Assembly: GCA_964454645.1 (NCBI GenBank)
Contig: CAYVTM010000009.1
Coordinates: forward strand, 21,929 to 85,928
Origin: CAYVTM01 sp964454645
GTDB taxonomy: Bacteria > Bacteroidota > Bacteroidia > Sphingobacteriales > Sphingobacteriaceae
DNA length: 64,000 nt
Direction of reading: 5' to 3'
Part shown: in pieces, positions 25,281 through 35,028 of the stretch
Position numbering within the stretch: position 1 is the stretch's first letter
Layout of the letters: each line of letters begins with the position of its first letter
Made by a program: the position numbers and the translations under genes
The notes under the pieces: generated by a model
Told to the model about the DNA's origin: nothing
What the model saw: the letters and a program-made list of their open reading frames with translations, nothing else
Databases searched by the model: none

Positions 25281-26591
25281 ATGAAGACAAAACCAACTAA
25301 AAATAAAGTAAACATCATCACTTTAGGCTGTTCGAAAAATGTTGTCGATTCGGAAGTATTGATGGGACAGCTAAGGGGTAATCAGATAGATGTTTCTCAT
25401 GAGACAGAAGTACTCGACTATAACATCGTTGTAATTAACACCTGTGGATTTATCGACAATGCGAAACAAGAATCAATTGATACCATTTTAAAATATAGCG
25501 AACTTAAAGAACAGGGTAAAATTGATAAAGTATATGTTACCGGATGCCTGTCGCAACGTTATAAACCGGAACTCGAAAAAGAGATTCCCAATGTAGATGC
25601 CTATTTCGGGACAAACGATTTGTCGCGTTTGTTGAAAACGATGGGAGCAAATTACAAAAATGAATTAGTAGGGGAACGTTTCTTAACCACTCCTTCTCAT
25701 TATGCCTATTTCAAAATTTCGGAAGGATGTAATCGCCCCTGTTCGTTTTGTGCGATTCCATTAATGCGCGGGGCCCATGTTTCCAGATCAATTGAAAATT
25801 TGGTACAGGAAGCGAAGGGATTAGCGAAAAACGGCACGAAGGAATTGATATTGATTGCTCAGGACTTAACCTATTACGGCCTGGATATATACAATGACCG
25901 CAAGCTTGCAGATTTGCTAAGACACCTTTCGGATGTAGAAGGTATTGACTGGATTCGTTTGCAATATGCATTCCCTTCACAGTTTCCGATGGATGTGTTG
26001 GATGTAATGAACGAACGAACAAATATTTGTAAGTATATCGATATGCCTTTACAGCATATTTCCGATCCGATGCTTAAATCGATGCGTCGTGGAATTACCA
26101 AACGCCGTACGATAGAAGTAGTAAACGAGATTCGTGAACGAGTTCCCAACATTGCTTTCCGTACTACATTAATCAGTGGATATCCCGGAGAAACCCAACA
26201 GGATGCGGATGAACTGCTCGAGTTTGTAGAACAAAGCCGCTTTGACCGTCTGGGAGTTTTTACATATTCGCATGAAGAAAATACACATGCCTATACTTTA
26301 AGCGATGATGTGCCGGGCGAAGTAAAGCAGGAACGAGCCGACCGGATTATGGAAACTCAACAAGAGATATCATTCCAATTAAATCAGGAACGGATCGGTA
26401 AAAATTATAAAGTTTTGATAGACCGGAAAGAACGTGATTATTACATTGGCCGGACAGAATTCGATTCTCCGGAAGTAGATAATGAAGTATTGATAAAAAC
26501 AAATGCCGAGTATTTACGTATAGGAGATTTTGTAGAAGTTAAAATTGATACTGCCACTGATTTCGACTTATACGGAAGCATTAATTCTTAA
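25281..26591 (+). CDS. rimO: Ribosomal protein uS12 methylthiotransferase RimO
   Basis: A 436-residue radical-SAM enzyme that adds a methylthio group to an aspartate of uS12. The N-terminal UPF0004 domain has LGCSKNVVDSE and the second-cluster cysteines (INTCGF and TGCLSQR). The radical-SAM cluster cysteines are C150, C154 and C157 in EGCNRPCSFC. A C-terminal TRAM domain ends the protein. It follows ftsY by 16 bases. Confidence 0.95.
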   Translation: MKTKPTKNKVNIITLGCSKNVVDSEVLMGQLRGNQIDVSHETEVLDYNIVVINTCGFIDNAKQESIDTILKYSELKEQGKIDKVYVTGCLSQRYKPELEKEIPNVDAYFGTNDLSRLLKTMGANYKNELVGERFLTTPSHYAYFKISEGCNRPCSFCAIPLMRGAHVSRSIENLVQEAKGLAKNGTKELILIAQDLTYYGLDIYNDRKLADLLRHLSDVEGIDWIRLQYAFPSQFPMDVLDVMNERTNICKYIDMPLQHISDPMLKSMRRGITKRRTIEVVNEIRERVPNIAFRTTLISGYPGETQQDADELLEFVEQSRFDRLGVFTYSHEENTHAYTLSDDVPGEVKQERADRIMETQQEISFQLNQERIGKNYKVLIDRKERDYYIGRTEFDSPEVDNEVLIKTNAEYLRIGDFVEVKIDTATDFDLYGSINS

Positions 26592-26675
26592 AAATTCAAT
26601 ATTCGAAAACAATACAAGTCTTTTTTTCTTAATTAAAAAGCTAAGTACATATTTGCTTATACCCGATTTAACGAC

Positions 26676-28259
26676 ATGCAGCAAACAGCCATAGATTTTC
26701 ATTCGACAAATGCTTTTTCAACTATAATATGTGATTATATAGACGAGCATCCTGACTTGAAACCATTTTATAAATACCCTGCTGATATCAATTCTTTCAA
26801 TGAAGTTATTGCTCATAAGGAAAAAGAAACTATCGACCGGGAAACGCTGGTAGGGGTATTGCTTAAACAGTATGAGGCTATTGATGATAAAGCCAAAGTT
26901 GTTGCAAATATTCAGTCACTGCTCGATAAGAATACATTTACAGTAACAACCGGGCATCAGTTAAATATTTTCACGGGGCCACTTTATTTTATCTATAAAA
27001 TATTTACAACGATACGATTAGCCGAAGAGGTCGAAACGAAGAATGCAGGTAAAAAAATAGTCCCGGTATATTGGATGGCTACGGAAGATCATGATTTCGA
27101 AGAGATTAATCATATTCATTTATTCAATAAAAAAATTTCCTGGGAGACAGAAATGAAAGGGGCTACGGGGAATATTTCTACACATTCCATTCAGAATACA
27201 CTCGAAGAACTCAAAACCATATTAGGTGATTCGGATAATGCGCAAAAATTATATAACCTTATTGCAACTGCATATACATCACACAATACTTTGTGTGATG
27301 CCACGAGAGCCTTAGTGCATGAGCTTTTCAAGGAATACGGTTTAATAATTTTAGATGCCGGAGATGCTGAATTAAAAGCAATCTTCAAGCCTATTATCAT
27401 TCAGGATATTGTCGAACAACATTCGTTCGAAGAGTTAAACAAAACGAATGAATTACTTTCGGAGAAGTATGCGATACAGGTAAATCCGAGAGAAATAAAT
27501 TTCTTTTATTTACGAGAGGGCTACCGCGAACGGATTATAAATAACGGTACTTCGTATATTACGAACGACAATCAATATCAATTTACAAAAGAAGAATTAT
27601 TGAATGAGATCGAATCTCATCCCGGGCGCTTTAGCCCGAATGTCGTTACCCGTCCTTTATACGAAGAAGTAATATTGCCCAACCTGGCGTACATTGGGGG
27701 GCCGGGAGAGCTAGCCTACTGGTTAGAGTTGAAAGGGATGTTCGATTTTTACAAGGTAAATTTTCCCGTGTTGGTTTTGCGAAATTGTTTTTTGGTAATT
27801 GATGAAGCTTCTTCAAAACGCATTGAGAAATTACAAATCAATATTGAAGAGCTTTTCAATACCGGTGATCAGCTGGCAAAGGACTTTGTCAATAAAAATG
27901 CGACGGATGAATTAAGTTTAAGTAAAGAGCGTTTACAATTGGAGCGATTGATGGATACAGTATCGAAAAAGGCAGTGCAATTGGATCCCAGCTTAAAGGG
28001 CAGTGTTGAGGCAGAAAAAGCAAAATTCCTAAATGGCATACATGCTTTAGAACAGAAATTGATAAAAGCAGAAAAGAAAAAATTCGAAATAGAAATCAAT
28101 CAGCTTCAGAAATTAAAAGAGAAATTATTTCCGAATAACGGATTACAGGAGCGCTATGAAAACCTCAGCACTTTTTATCTGAAAGAGGGAAAAGAATTTC
28201 TAAATACTATCTATAAATACTCTGAAGGTTTACCAAAAAGGTTTAAGGTTTTGAGTTAG
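26676..28259 (+). CDS. bshC: Bacillithiol synthase BshC
   Basis: A 527-residue putative cysteine-adding enzyme for the last step of bacillithiol synthesis. The motif TVTTGHQLNIFTGPLYFIYK (about residues 90-109), YWMATEDHDFEEINH and PNLAYIGGPGELAYWLELK are hallmark BshC segments. The C-terminal third is a coiled coil. It indicates that this organism uses bacillithiol; bshA and bshB are not in the window. A CATATTTG box at 26648 (one base off consensus) lies before the ATG. Confidence 0.93.
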   Translation: MQQTAIDFHSTNAFSTIICDYIDEHPDLKPFYKYPADINSFNEVIAHKEKETIDRETLVGVLLKQYEAIDDKAKVVANIQSLLDKNTFTVTTGHQLNIFTGPLYFIYKIFTTIRLAEEVETKNAGKKIVPVYWMATEDHDFEEINHIHLFNKKISWETEMKGATGNISTHSIQNTLEELKTILGDSDNAQKLYNLIATAYTSHNTLCDATRALVHELFKEYGLIILDAGDAELKAIFKPIIIQDIVEQHSFEELNKTNELLSEKYAIQVNPREINFFYLREGYRERIINNGTSYITNDNQYQFTKEELLNEIESHPGRFSPNVVTRPLYEEVILPNLAYIGGPGELAYWLELKGMFDFYKVNFPVLVLRNCFLVIDEASSKRIEKLQINIEELFNTGDQLAKDFVNKNATDELSLSKERLQLERLMDTVSKKAVQLDPSLKGSVEAEKAKFLNGIHALEQKLIKAEKKKFEIEINQLQKLKEKLFPNNGLQERYENLSTFYLKEGKEFLNTIYKYSEGLPKRFKVLS

Positions 28260-28584
28260 ATTTACCCTTCAAATCTTTTTCAAAGATACAATCTATTCGG
28301 CAATCGGAATTAAACCGGAGAAAGGTTCTCATATTCCATTTCATCTGGATTAGAGTTATAAAATGAATGTACTTTTTTCCCCATATCAGAAGTATTTTCC
28401 TCAAAAAACTTAATACAATTTATTATTTGCACCTTATTGAGTGTCAGGCACAATTATTGCTGATAAGTAGTAAATCAGGATAAATAAAATCAATATTTTT
28501 CTTAAATTTACTTTGAGAGTATCGATTTTTAATTAAATTTGGAGTAAACAATATTGTTAAACACATTAAAAAACTCAACAAGTC
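28260..28584. other. Upstream region of the T9SS-secreted protein gene
   Basis: 325 bases without a gene. The only clear element is a consensus promoter at 28512-28541. The rest is A/T-rich and shows no repeats I can support. Confidence 0.5.
28512..28541 (+). promoter_or_regulatory. Consensus promoter for the T9SS-secreted protein
   Basis: TTTG (28512-28515), an 18-base spacer and TAAATTTG (28534-28541) match the -33/-7 pattern well. The expected leader before the ATG at 28585 is about 38 bases. Confidence 0.65.
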
Positions 28585-30402
28585 ATGAAAAAAGTATTTA
28601 CTATTCTTGCTGTGATTGGGCTTCCGTTTGCAGTATCGGCACAGTCTGTGATGAAGCCGATATTTCCTACTTCGGTAGCGGTTCCGGCATACACGCCTAT
28701 TGTAGGTAATGAAACTTCTTCGAATGTTTCAGCAATTATGAACAAACCAATCAAACCTGCGAATGCAGTAATGTCTCCTGATGCAGTACAAATCGGAACA
28801 ACCACATACGATTTGCAAACAAACTCTTCAGTAGGACGTCGTATATTGGCTTACCCTGATGGTAAAGTATCTGCTGTTTGGATTTATTCAGCTTCAAACG
28901 ATTTAGCTGCTCCCGATCGTGGAACTGGTTATAATTCATTTGATGGTACTCAATGGGGTGGAGAACCTACTTCCCGCCTTGAAGGTGCTACAAGAACCGG
29001 ATGGGGCGAAATCGCCACTACTACAGCCGGAGAAATTGTAATGGCTCACGTAGACGCGATATCAACCAATACCGGTTCAGGAACTGCCTGGACTACCCGT
29101 ATTGAAGCTGCAATGGGTGGAAAAACATGGCCGAGAATCGCTTCTTCAGGTGACAATGTATATGCGATAATTACGACATCTGCTCAAGATCCCGTTTCAG
29201 GATTGGGGCGAACCAATTCAGGCCCTATTTACTTCAGCAAGTCTACTGACGGTGGCGCTACATGGTCTGCTTTTACTGATAGCTTTGTTCCTACTTACGA
29301 TACATCAAATCATATAGGAGCAATTGGAGCCGATTCATACGCAATTGACGCAAACGGCAGCAACGTTGCTATTTTTGCAGCTGGAACTACAGAAGATTTG
29401 TTACTATTCAAATCGACAGATGCAGGTGTAACCTGGACTAAAACTGTTATCCGTGAATTCCCTATTCACAAATATGCTTCAGGAATTACCGATGCTGATG
29501 GTGATGGCGTGGGTGACACTTTACTAGGTTCATCCGATCAATTATCAGTAGTAGTTGACGATGCAGGTGTAGTACATTGCGTATTTGGTGATTTAAGAGT
29601 TATTGATGATGACGGTTCAGCATTAGGAGTATTCCTGAACGAAAGCTCATTAAACTACTGGAATGATTCAGACAAACAAATCATCAACCATGAATTATTG
29701 GTAGATGCAGATGGTGATGGCATTTTAACTGTAGGGTCAAGATTTACAGCCGGTTCAACTGTTCGTTATGGAAATGCAGGATACGTTTTACAGCCTATTC
29801 TTACATTGGATCCATCAGGACTTATCTGTACATTTACTGCAGTAGCAGAAGCGGATACTACCGATGCTGGTGTTGACTTCAGAAATATCTGGGCAATTCG
29901 TTTCCATACTGGTGAAGAAACAATGATCGATGGACCTGTAAATCTTTCTCAAACTGAATTAGTTGAAAATGCATTCCCTTCAGCTCCAAGAACTACAGTT
30001 AACGGAAAATTACACATCAACTGGCAACAAGATTTTGAGCCGGGCATTGCCGTACAGGACGGTCACGATTTTACAACTTCAAACATTATGTACGAATCAT
30101 TTGATGTTGCAACCATGTTCTTAGGTGTTAACAAAGCAAAATTAGAAGGCGTTGCAATCAGTGCTTATCCTAATCCTGCAAATGACCGTGTAACATTCAA
30201 AGCTAATTTCACAAAAGCAATGAATGCTCAATTTACATTAACTAATATGTTAGGTCAAGAAGTTAGATCTGTAAACAAAGCAAACATGTTCGGTACACAA
30301 ACTATCGATATGGATATCGCCGATCTTCCTTCAGGCGTTTACTTTTACTCTGTGAAAGCAGATGGAAAAATTGCTACTGAGAAATTAATTATTTCTAAAT
30401 AA
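28585..30402 (+). CDS. T9SS-secreted sialidase-fold-like surface protein
   Basis: A 605-residue exported protein. The signal peptide ends at about residue 20 (FAVSAQS). The central part has two Asp-box repeats (STDGGATW at about 220 and STDAGVTW at about 277), as in BNR/sialidase-type beta-propellers, and two acidic loops of the calcium-binding DxDxDG type (DADGDGVGD near 304 and DADGDGIL near 374). The last 85 residues or so are a type A T9SS sorting domain (YPNPANDRVTF, then SGVYFYSVKADG and a short basic tail). No catalytic sialidase residues can be assigned. It is likely a cell-surface or secreted protein; the ligand is unknown. Confidence 0.85.
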   Translation: MKKVFTILAVIGLPFAVSAQSVMKPIFPTSVAVPAYTPIVGNETSSNVSAIMNKPIKPANAVMSPDAVQIGTTTYDLQTNSSVGRRILAYPDGKVSAVWIYSASNDLAAPDRGTGYNSFDGTQWGGEPTSRLEGATRTGWGEIATTTAGEIVMAHVDAISTNTGSGTAWTTRIEAAMGGKTWPRIASSGDNVYAIITTSAQDPVSGLGRTNSGPIYFSKSTDGGATWSAFTDSFVPTYDTSNHIGAIGADSYAIDANGSNVAIFAAGTTEDLLLFKSTDAGVTWTKTVIREFPIHKYASGITDADGDGVGDTLLGSSDQLSVVVDDAGVVHCVFGDLRVIDDDGSALGVFLNESSLNYWNDSDKQIINHELLVDADGDGILTVGSRFTAGSTVRYGNAGYVLQPILTLDPSGLICTFTAVAEADTTDAGVDFRNIWAIRFHTGEETMIDGPVNLSQTELVENAFPSAPRTTVNGKLHINWQQDFEPGIAVQDGHDFTTSNIMYESFDVATMFLGVNKAKLEGVAISAYPNPANDRVTFKANFTKAMNAQFTLTNMLGQEVRSVNKANMFGTQTIDMDIADLPSGVYFYSVKADGKIATEKLIISK

Positions 30403-30423
30403 TTGGTTTTACAACCATAGCAT

Positions 30424-30457
30424 AAAAAAATCCCGACTAAACGTCGGGATTTTTTTA
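30424..30457 (+). terminator. Strong terminator after the T9SS-secreted protein
   Basis: AAAAAAATCCCGAC pairs with GTCGGGATTTTTTT around a 5-base loop: a perfect stem with a long T run. The symmetry also allows function on the minus strand. Confidence 0.92.
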
Positions 30458-30481
30458 TTTATAGATATAGCATTTTTTTAG

Positions 30482-30489
30482 CACTTTTG
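30482..30489 (+). promoter_or_regulatory. Putative -7 box for the Ldh-family gene
   Basis: CACTTTTG is one base off TAnnTTTG and lies 17 bases before the ATG at 30507. Confidence 0.35.
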
Positions 30490-30506
30490 AGTCTCAGATT
30501 TTGCTT

Positions 30507-31589
30507 ATGAAACAATACTCCCATCAACAACTCCATTCCTTTACACAATCTGTACTGGAGTCCATCGGCTTAAGCGTACAAGACGCTTCATCAGCTGCCG
30601 ATGTTCTCCTATCTGCAGATCTTCGTGGTATTGATTCTCATGGGGTTGCCCGGCTTTCGGGCTATGTTCGCTTATGGAAGGAGAAGCGAATAAATCCTAC
30701 ACCACATATCCAAATTCTTCATGAAACTCCTTCTACAGCAAGTATCGATGGAGACTCTGGATTAGGATTGACAGTTGCACCAGCTGCTATGCGTATTGCT
30801 ATCGGCAAAGCAAAGCAGGTGGGAAGCGGTTGGGTAAGTGTACAAAATTCAAATCATTTCGGGATTGCTGCTTATCATGCCATGATAGCTTTGGAACATA
30901 ATATGATTGGTATAGCCATGACGAATGCGAGCCCACTCGTTGCTCCTACCTTTTCTATCGAACGTATGCTTGGTACTAATCCCATGTGTTTTGCTTTTCC
31001 TGCAAAGAAACACGAGCCTATTATCGTCGATATGGCTACATCTGCGGCGGCCAATGGTAAACTTGAAATAGCCCAGCGCAAAAACTCATTGTTACCCGGC
31101 GGATGGGTACAAGATGCAAAAGGAAATCATTCCTCAGATCCCAATGAATTAAAAAAAGGAGGATCGCTTTTGCCTTTGGGCAGTGACCCTGAACATGGCA
31201 GCCATAAGGGTTTTGGCCTAAGCGCAACGGTTGATATATTAAGTGCCGTATTATCCGGAGCTAATTTCGGTCCCTGGGTTCCACCGTTTGTTGCCTTCCT
31301 CGATCCCGATCCAGACCCGGTTGGAAAAGGGCTTGGTCATTTCTTCGGAGCTATCCGTGTAGATGGCTTCAGACCGATAGAAGAGTATATGCAAGCTATA
31401 GATACCTGGATAGAACGTTTCAAAAATGCAGAACCCGTAAATCCTCAACAGCCTGTTATTATTCCCGGAGAACCTGAGATGCAGGCATATCGGGATCGCA
31501 TACAAAATGGCATCCCTTTAACCGATCCGGTTATAAACGATTTAAGAGTCTTAGCTATAAAACTGGGATTACCCTTTATCGAAGATTAA
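30507..31589 (+). CDS. Ldh-family (malate/L-lactate/ureidoglycolate type) NAD(P) dehydrogenase
   Basis: A 360-residue oxidoreductase of the type-2 malate/L-lactate dehydrogenase family. ATG at 30507 is preferred over the in-frame TTG at 30501. The motif DLRGIDSHGVARL (about residues 40-52), the NSNHFGIAAYH segment and the MLGTNPMCFAFPAK region are family markers; GSHKGFGLSATVDILS is the late signature. Substrate specificity (malate, lactate, sulfolactate and others) cannot be read. It stands alone, downstream of a terminator, and converges on the paa operon. Confidence 0.87.
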   Translation: MKQYSHQQLHSFTQSVLESIGLSVQDASSAADVLLSADLRGIDSHGVARLSGYVRLWKEKRINPTPHIQILHETPSTASIDGDSGLGLTVAPAAMRIAIGKAKQVGSGWVSVQNSNHFGIAAYHAMIALEHNMIGIAMTNASPLVAPTFSIERMLGTNPMCFAFPAKKHEPIIVDMATSAAANGKLEIAQRKNSLLPGGWVQDAKGNHSSDPNELKKGGSLLPLGSDPEHGSHKGFGLSATVDILSAVLSGANFGPWVPPFVAFLDPDPDPVGKGLGHFFGAIRVDGFRPIEEYMQAIDTWIERFKNAEPVNPQQPVIIPGEPEMQAYRDRIQNGIPLTDPVINDLRVLAIKLGLPFIED

Positions 31590-31596
31590 ATAACAT

Positions 31597-32802
31597 TTAG
31601 CATTTCTCCAGGATAACTGCAAAACCCTGACCTACGCCTATACACATGGTCACCAATGCATAGCGTTTATTTCGTTCTTGCAGTTCAATTGCGGCAGAAT
31701 TTAAGATTCGCGCCCCACTCATTCCCAGGGGATGACCGATCGCAATTGCTCCTCCATTCGGGTTTAGCCTGGAGTCGTCATCCGCTAATTTCCAGGACCG
31801 CATACATGCCAGACTTTGTGCTGCAAAAGCCTCATTCAATTCTATAATATCAATATCATTCATGGTCAATCCGGCCTTTGCCAATGCCCTGTTTGAAGCT
31901 TCTACCGGGCCAATACCCATAATGCGGGGTTCTACTCCGATAACTGCTGATGATACAATTCTGGCTCTTGGTCGTAGGTTATATTTTTTGATTCCATTTT
32001 CCGAAGCAAACAATAATGCAGCAGCACCATCATTCAATCCCGAAGCATTTCCGGCAGTTACTGTTCCTTCTTTACGAAAGGCGGGCCTTAATTTTGCAAG
32101 GATATCCAACGTTGTTCCCGGTTTAATAAATTCATCCGTGTCAAAAATCTTTGGATCACCTTTTTTAACAGGAACTGTTATTGCTGCAATTTCTTTCCTA
32201 AACCGCCCGCGTTCCTGTGCTTTTGCAGCTTTCATCTGTGAAGTATAAGCAAAAACATCCTGATCTTCCCTTGAAATTTTATGAAGGTCTGCTAAATTTT
32301 CCGCCGTCTCTCCCATCGCATCCACTCCATACATTTCTTTCATTTTTTTATTGACGAATCTCCATCCGAAACTGGTATCAAACAATTCTACATCTTTTCC
32401 AAACGGAGCAGATGCTTTAGACATCACCCAAGGGCCGCGTGTCATGTGTTCAATACCACCTGCTACTATGAGATCCGCATCTCCTGTCTTAATGGTACGG
32501 ACGGCATCCATGGCTGCCGATAAGCCTGAAGCACATAGACGATTTACGGTAACACCCGGAACAGTTTGTGGATACCCCGCCAGCAACAAAGCCATTCTCG
32601 CTACATTTCGGTTATCTTCTCCGGCTTGGTTCGCACATCCCATAATCACGTCGGTAATATCGGAAGCATCAATAGTCGCATTGCGTTCCAATAATGCTTT
32701 TAAGATTTGCGCTGCTAAATCATCCGCCCTTACATTCGATAAGCCACCTGCAAAACTCCCCACTCCGCTTCGTATCCCGTCTATTAAATATGCTTGTTCC
32801 AT
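31597..32802 (-). CDS. paaJ: 3-oxoadipyl-CoA/3-oxo-5,6-dehydrosuberyl-CoA thiolase
   Basis: A 401-residue thiolase. The acyl-accepting Cys90 lies in NRLCASGLSAAMDAVR, His in GHPLGMSGAR (about 355-364) and Cys in TMCIGVGQG. The GGIEHMTRGPWVMSKAS segment is characteristic of 3-oxoadipyl-CoA thiolases. In the paa pathway it releases acetyl-CoA and then succinyl-CoA. It is the last gene of the paa operon, 24 bases after paaI. Confidence 0.9.
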   Translation of the reverse strand: MEQAYLIDGIRSGVGSFAGGLSNVRADDLAAQILKALLERNATIDASDITDVIMGCANQAGEDNRNVARMALLLAGYPQTVPGVTVNRLCASGLSAAMDAVRTIKTGDADLIVAGGIEHMTRGPWVMSKASAPFGKDVELFDTSFGWRFVNKKMKEMYGVDAMGETAENLADLHKISREDQDVFAYTSQMKAAKAQERGRFRKEIAAITVPVKKGDPKIFDTDEFIKPGTTLDILAKLRPAFRKEGTVTAGNASGLNDGAAALLFASENGIKKYNLRPRARIVSSAVIGVEPRIMGIGPVEASNRALAKAGLTMNDIDIIELNEAFAAQSLACMRSWKLADDDSRLNPNGGAIAIGHPLGMSGARILNSAAIELQERNKRYALVTMCIGVGQGFAVILEKC

Positions 32803-32826
32803 ACTGTTGATTTTTTCTATAATTTA

Positions 32827-33258
32827 TTAAATATCTGTGAACCACTCTTTAGAGGTTCGATACACCGTTCCTTTGAACAATGCTACAACTTCTTCTCGCT
32901 GATTCTTTACGGTAACCTGATATATTCCTAACTTATTACTCAAGCTTAACTCTTCCGCTATAGCAGAAAAAATATCTCCGACTTTACATGAAATAGTATG
33001 TGATATCGACGTTTCTATTGACATAGATAAACGCCCTTGTGAATTCGAAGCAAAAGCCAATGCGCTATCTGCAAGTGAATAGCTAATACCTCCATGAACT
33101 ACATTAAATCCATTTAACATTTCTTCCCGAACAGTCATCTGTAATTTTGAAACACCTGCTCCAATCTCTATAATTTCAATACCCAACCATTTACTGAAGG
33201 CATCCTGTTCGTACATTCTGTTTACAATACGTTCTGCTTGCGGTTTACTATTGCTCAT
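32827..33258 (-). CDS. paaI: Phenylacetate-pathway hotdog thioesterase PaaI
   Basis: A 143-residue hotdog-fold thioesterase. The motif FNVVHGGISYSLADSALAFASNS is the PaaI signature (HGG...D). It hydrolyses ring-hydroxylated phenylacetyl-CoAs and is thought to clear dead-end CoA esters. Its ATG shares an ATGA overlap with the stop of the ORF6N gene. It precedes the thiolase gene in the operon. Confidence 0.9.
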   Translation of the reverse strand: MSNSKPQAERIVNRMYEQDAFSKWLGIEIIEIGAGVSKLQMTVREEMLNGFNVVHGGISYSLADSALAFASNSQGRLSMSIETSISHTISCKVGDIFSAIAEELSLSNKLGIYQVTVKNQREEVVALFKGTVYRTSKEWFTDI

Positions 33259-33776
33259 GATTTTATTTTACTTAGTTTAAATCCCATTGCGGGCTTTTCC
33301 TGCCCCATACCCTGAATCAATTTTTGAATAGCGTCAAACACAATAACAAACTTTTTATCATATTGTACCTGCAATTTTGCGATACGATTCGATAATTCCT
33401 TGTTACTGTCGATCATTTTGCGCATCTGTACAAATGCCCGCATGATTGCAATGTTCATCCCGATTGCCTGCTCAGATTTTATTACGCTTGACAACATTGC
33501 TATTCCTTGTTCCGTAAATGCATAGGGCATATACCGGATTCCGCCCCAACTTGAGGTCACAAATTGTGACCTCAAGTTTTCAAACTCTTCTTTGCTTAAC
33601 TCAAATATGAAATCGGGCGGAAAACGTTTTCTATTTCGTTTGACGGCCTGTTTAAGTACTTTAGTTTCTATACCATATAACATTGCCAAATCAAAATCGA
33701 GCATTACCTTCTCCCCTCTTATCATATAGATTCGTTCAAGCAAACCCGAAGTAGATACAACTGCTGTGTTTTTCAT
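33255..33776 (-). CDS. ORF6N-domain protein inside the paa operon
   Basis: A 173-residue protein with an N-terminal ORF6N domain: ERIYMIRGEKVMLDFDLAMLYGIETKVLKQAVKRNRKRFP, then FELSKEEF. A helical tail of about 60 residues follows. ORF6N is a DNA-binding domain of phage antirepressor-like and Bacteroidota genes. I place the start at MKNTAVVSTS; an upstream frame to 33896 would overlap paaH. It sits 65 bases after paaH and overlaps paaI by 4 bases. It has no enzyme motif and is foreign to the standard paa set; a regulatory role is inferred. Confidence 0.85.
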   Translation of the reverse strand: MKNTAVVSTSGLLERIYMIRGEKVMLDFDLAMLYGIETKVLKQAVKRNRKRFPPDFIFELSKEEFENLRSQFVTSSWGGIRYMPYAFTEQGIAMLSSVIKSEQAIGMNIAIMRAFVQMRKMIDSNKELSNRIAKLQVQYDKKFVIVFDAIQKLIQGMGQEKPAMGFKLSKIKS

Positions 33777-33841
33777 TTCCGGACTAAATAACGATTTATC
33801 CCGTTCAGAAACCACCGCATTTATACTGCTTTTATCACAAA

Positions 33842-35005
33842 TTACGGTTTGTAAAACTTTTTTTTCTCCTGCACCATTTTGCGCAATAAAACACAAGCAC
33901 GGTATCGGTCTTCTGCATACTGCTCATATAAGTCATCCAGAATTGATAATACCTTATCCAGGCCCATTTCATCTCCCCATGCCAACAAACCTTTGGGATA
34001 ATTTACTCCTTTTATCATTGCTAAATCGATATCTTCTTTACTTGCCAATCCCAGATAATAAGAATCGATTGCTTCATTTATTAACATCGCTACAATACGA
34101 TCTACCATTTCATTTCCAAGTTTTGTATCCTTTACGGCTTCCGGATTATTTGCCGATTCGCGGTAATCGTAAAAACCGATATTACTCTTTCGGCCAAAGT
34201 ACTTCGCCTCATATAACCTCTTTTGAGTTAAGGATGGTTTGAAACGCGGATCGTAAAAGAATTGTTCCCACACAATCTCCGTTACTTTATAATTCACATC
34301 ATGCCCGATAAAATCCATCAACTCGAAAGGCCCCATTTTAAAACCTGCCAGTTCTTTCATTGCCCAATCAATTGTTGCTATATTAGCAATCCCTTCTTCC
34401 ATCATACGTATAGCTTCTCCATAAAATGAACGGGCAACCCTATTCACAATAAAGCCCGGAGTATCTTTGCACACGACCGTCATTTTCCCCCAGGAGTCTA
34501 TAATTTTTTTTGCTTTTGCGGTAAGTTCCGGAAGAGTTTGTATAGCGGGAATAATTTCTACCAGAGGCATCAGCGGAGCGGGGTTAAAAAAATGTATTCC
34601 TATTACCCTATCCGGTTTACGACATGCAGATGCAATAGAAGTAATGGATAAAGAAGATGTGTTACTTGCCAATATGCATTGCTCATTTACAATTTCCTCA
34701 ATATCTCCAAACAGTCGATTCTTCACTTCCGGGTTTTCAACAACCGCTTCAATAATCAATGTACATGTGTTAAATACACTCAGCGTATCCACAAATCGGA
34801 TGCGAGAAAAAACAACTGCAGCTTCTTCTTCTTTTATCTTTCCTTTCTCTACCAGTCGTGTAAAAGTATCTTGTAATTTCTGCTGTGCTTTCTGAAGTAC
34901 GGTTGTATTGATATCGTAAACAATTACATCATTCCCTGCCGAAGCGGCTACCTGTGCTATTCCCGAGCCCATGGCTCCCGATCCGATAATTCCAACTATT
35001 TCCAT
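33842..35005 (-). CDS. paaH: 3-hydroxyacyl-CoA dehydrogenase PaaH
   Basis: A 387-residue NAD-dependent dehydrogenase. GSGAMGSGIAQ (residues 8-18) is the dinucleotide fold; LASNTSSLSITSIA and GIHFFNPAPLMPLVEIIP are family signatures. The length is shorter than E. coli PaaH (about 475) but usual for Bacteroidota. It oxidises 3-hydroxyadipyl-CoA in the lower phenylacetate pathway. It lies 23 bases after paaG. Confidence 0.88.
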   Translation of the reverse strand: MEIVGIIGSGAMGSGIAQVAASAGNDVIVYDINTTVLQKAQQKLQDTFTRLVEKGKIKEEEAAVVFSRIRFVDTLSVFNTCTLIIEAVVENPEVKNRLFGDIEEIVNEQCILASNTSSLSITSIASACRKPDRVIGIHFFNPAPLMPLVEIIPAIQTLPELTAKAKKIIDSWGKMTVVCKDTPGFIVNRVARSFYGEAIRMMEEGIANIATIDWAMKELAGFKMGPFELMDFIGHDVNYKVTEIVWEQFFYDPRFKPSLTQKRLYEAKYFGRKSNIGFYDYRESANNPEAVKDTKLGNEMVDRIVAMLINEAIDSYYLGLASKEDIDLAMIKGVNYPKGLLAWGDEMGLDKVLSILDDLYEQYAEDRYRACVLLRKMVQEKKKFYKP

Positions 35006-35028
35006 TTTTATTTTTGCAAATACTTTAT

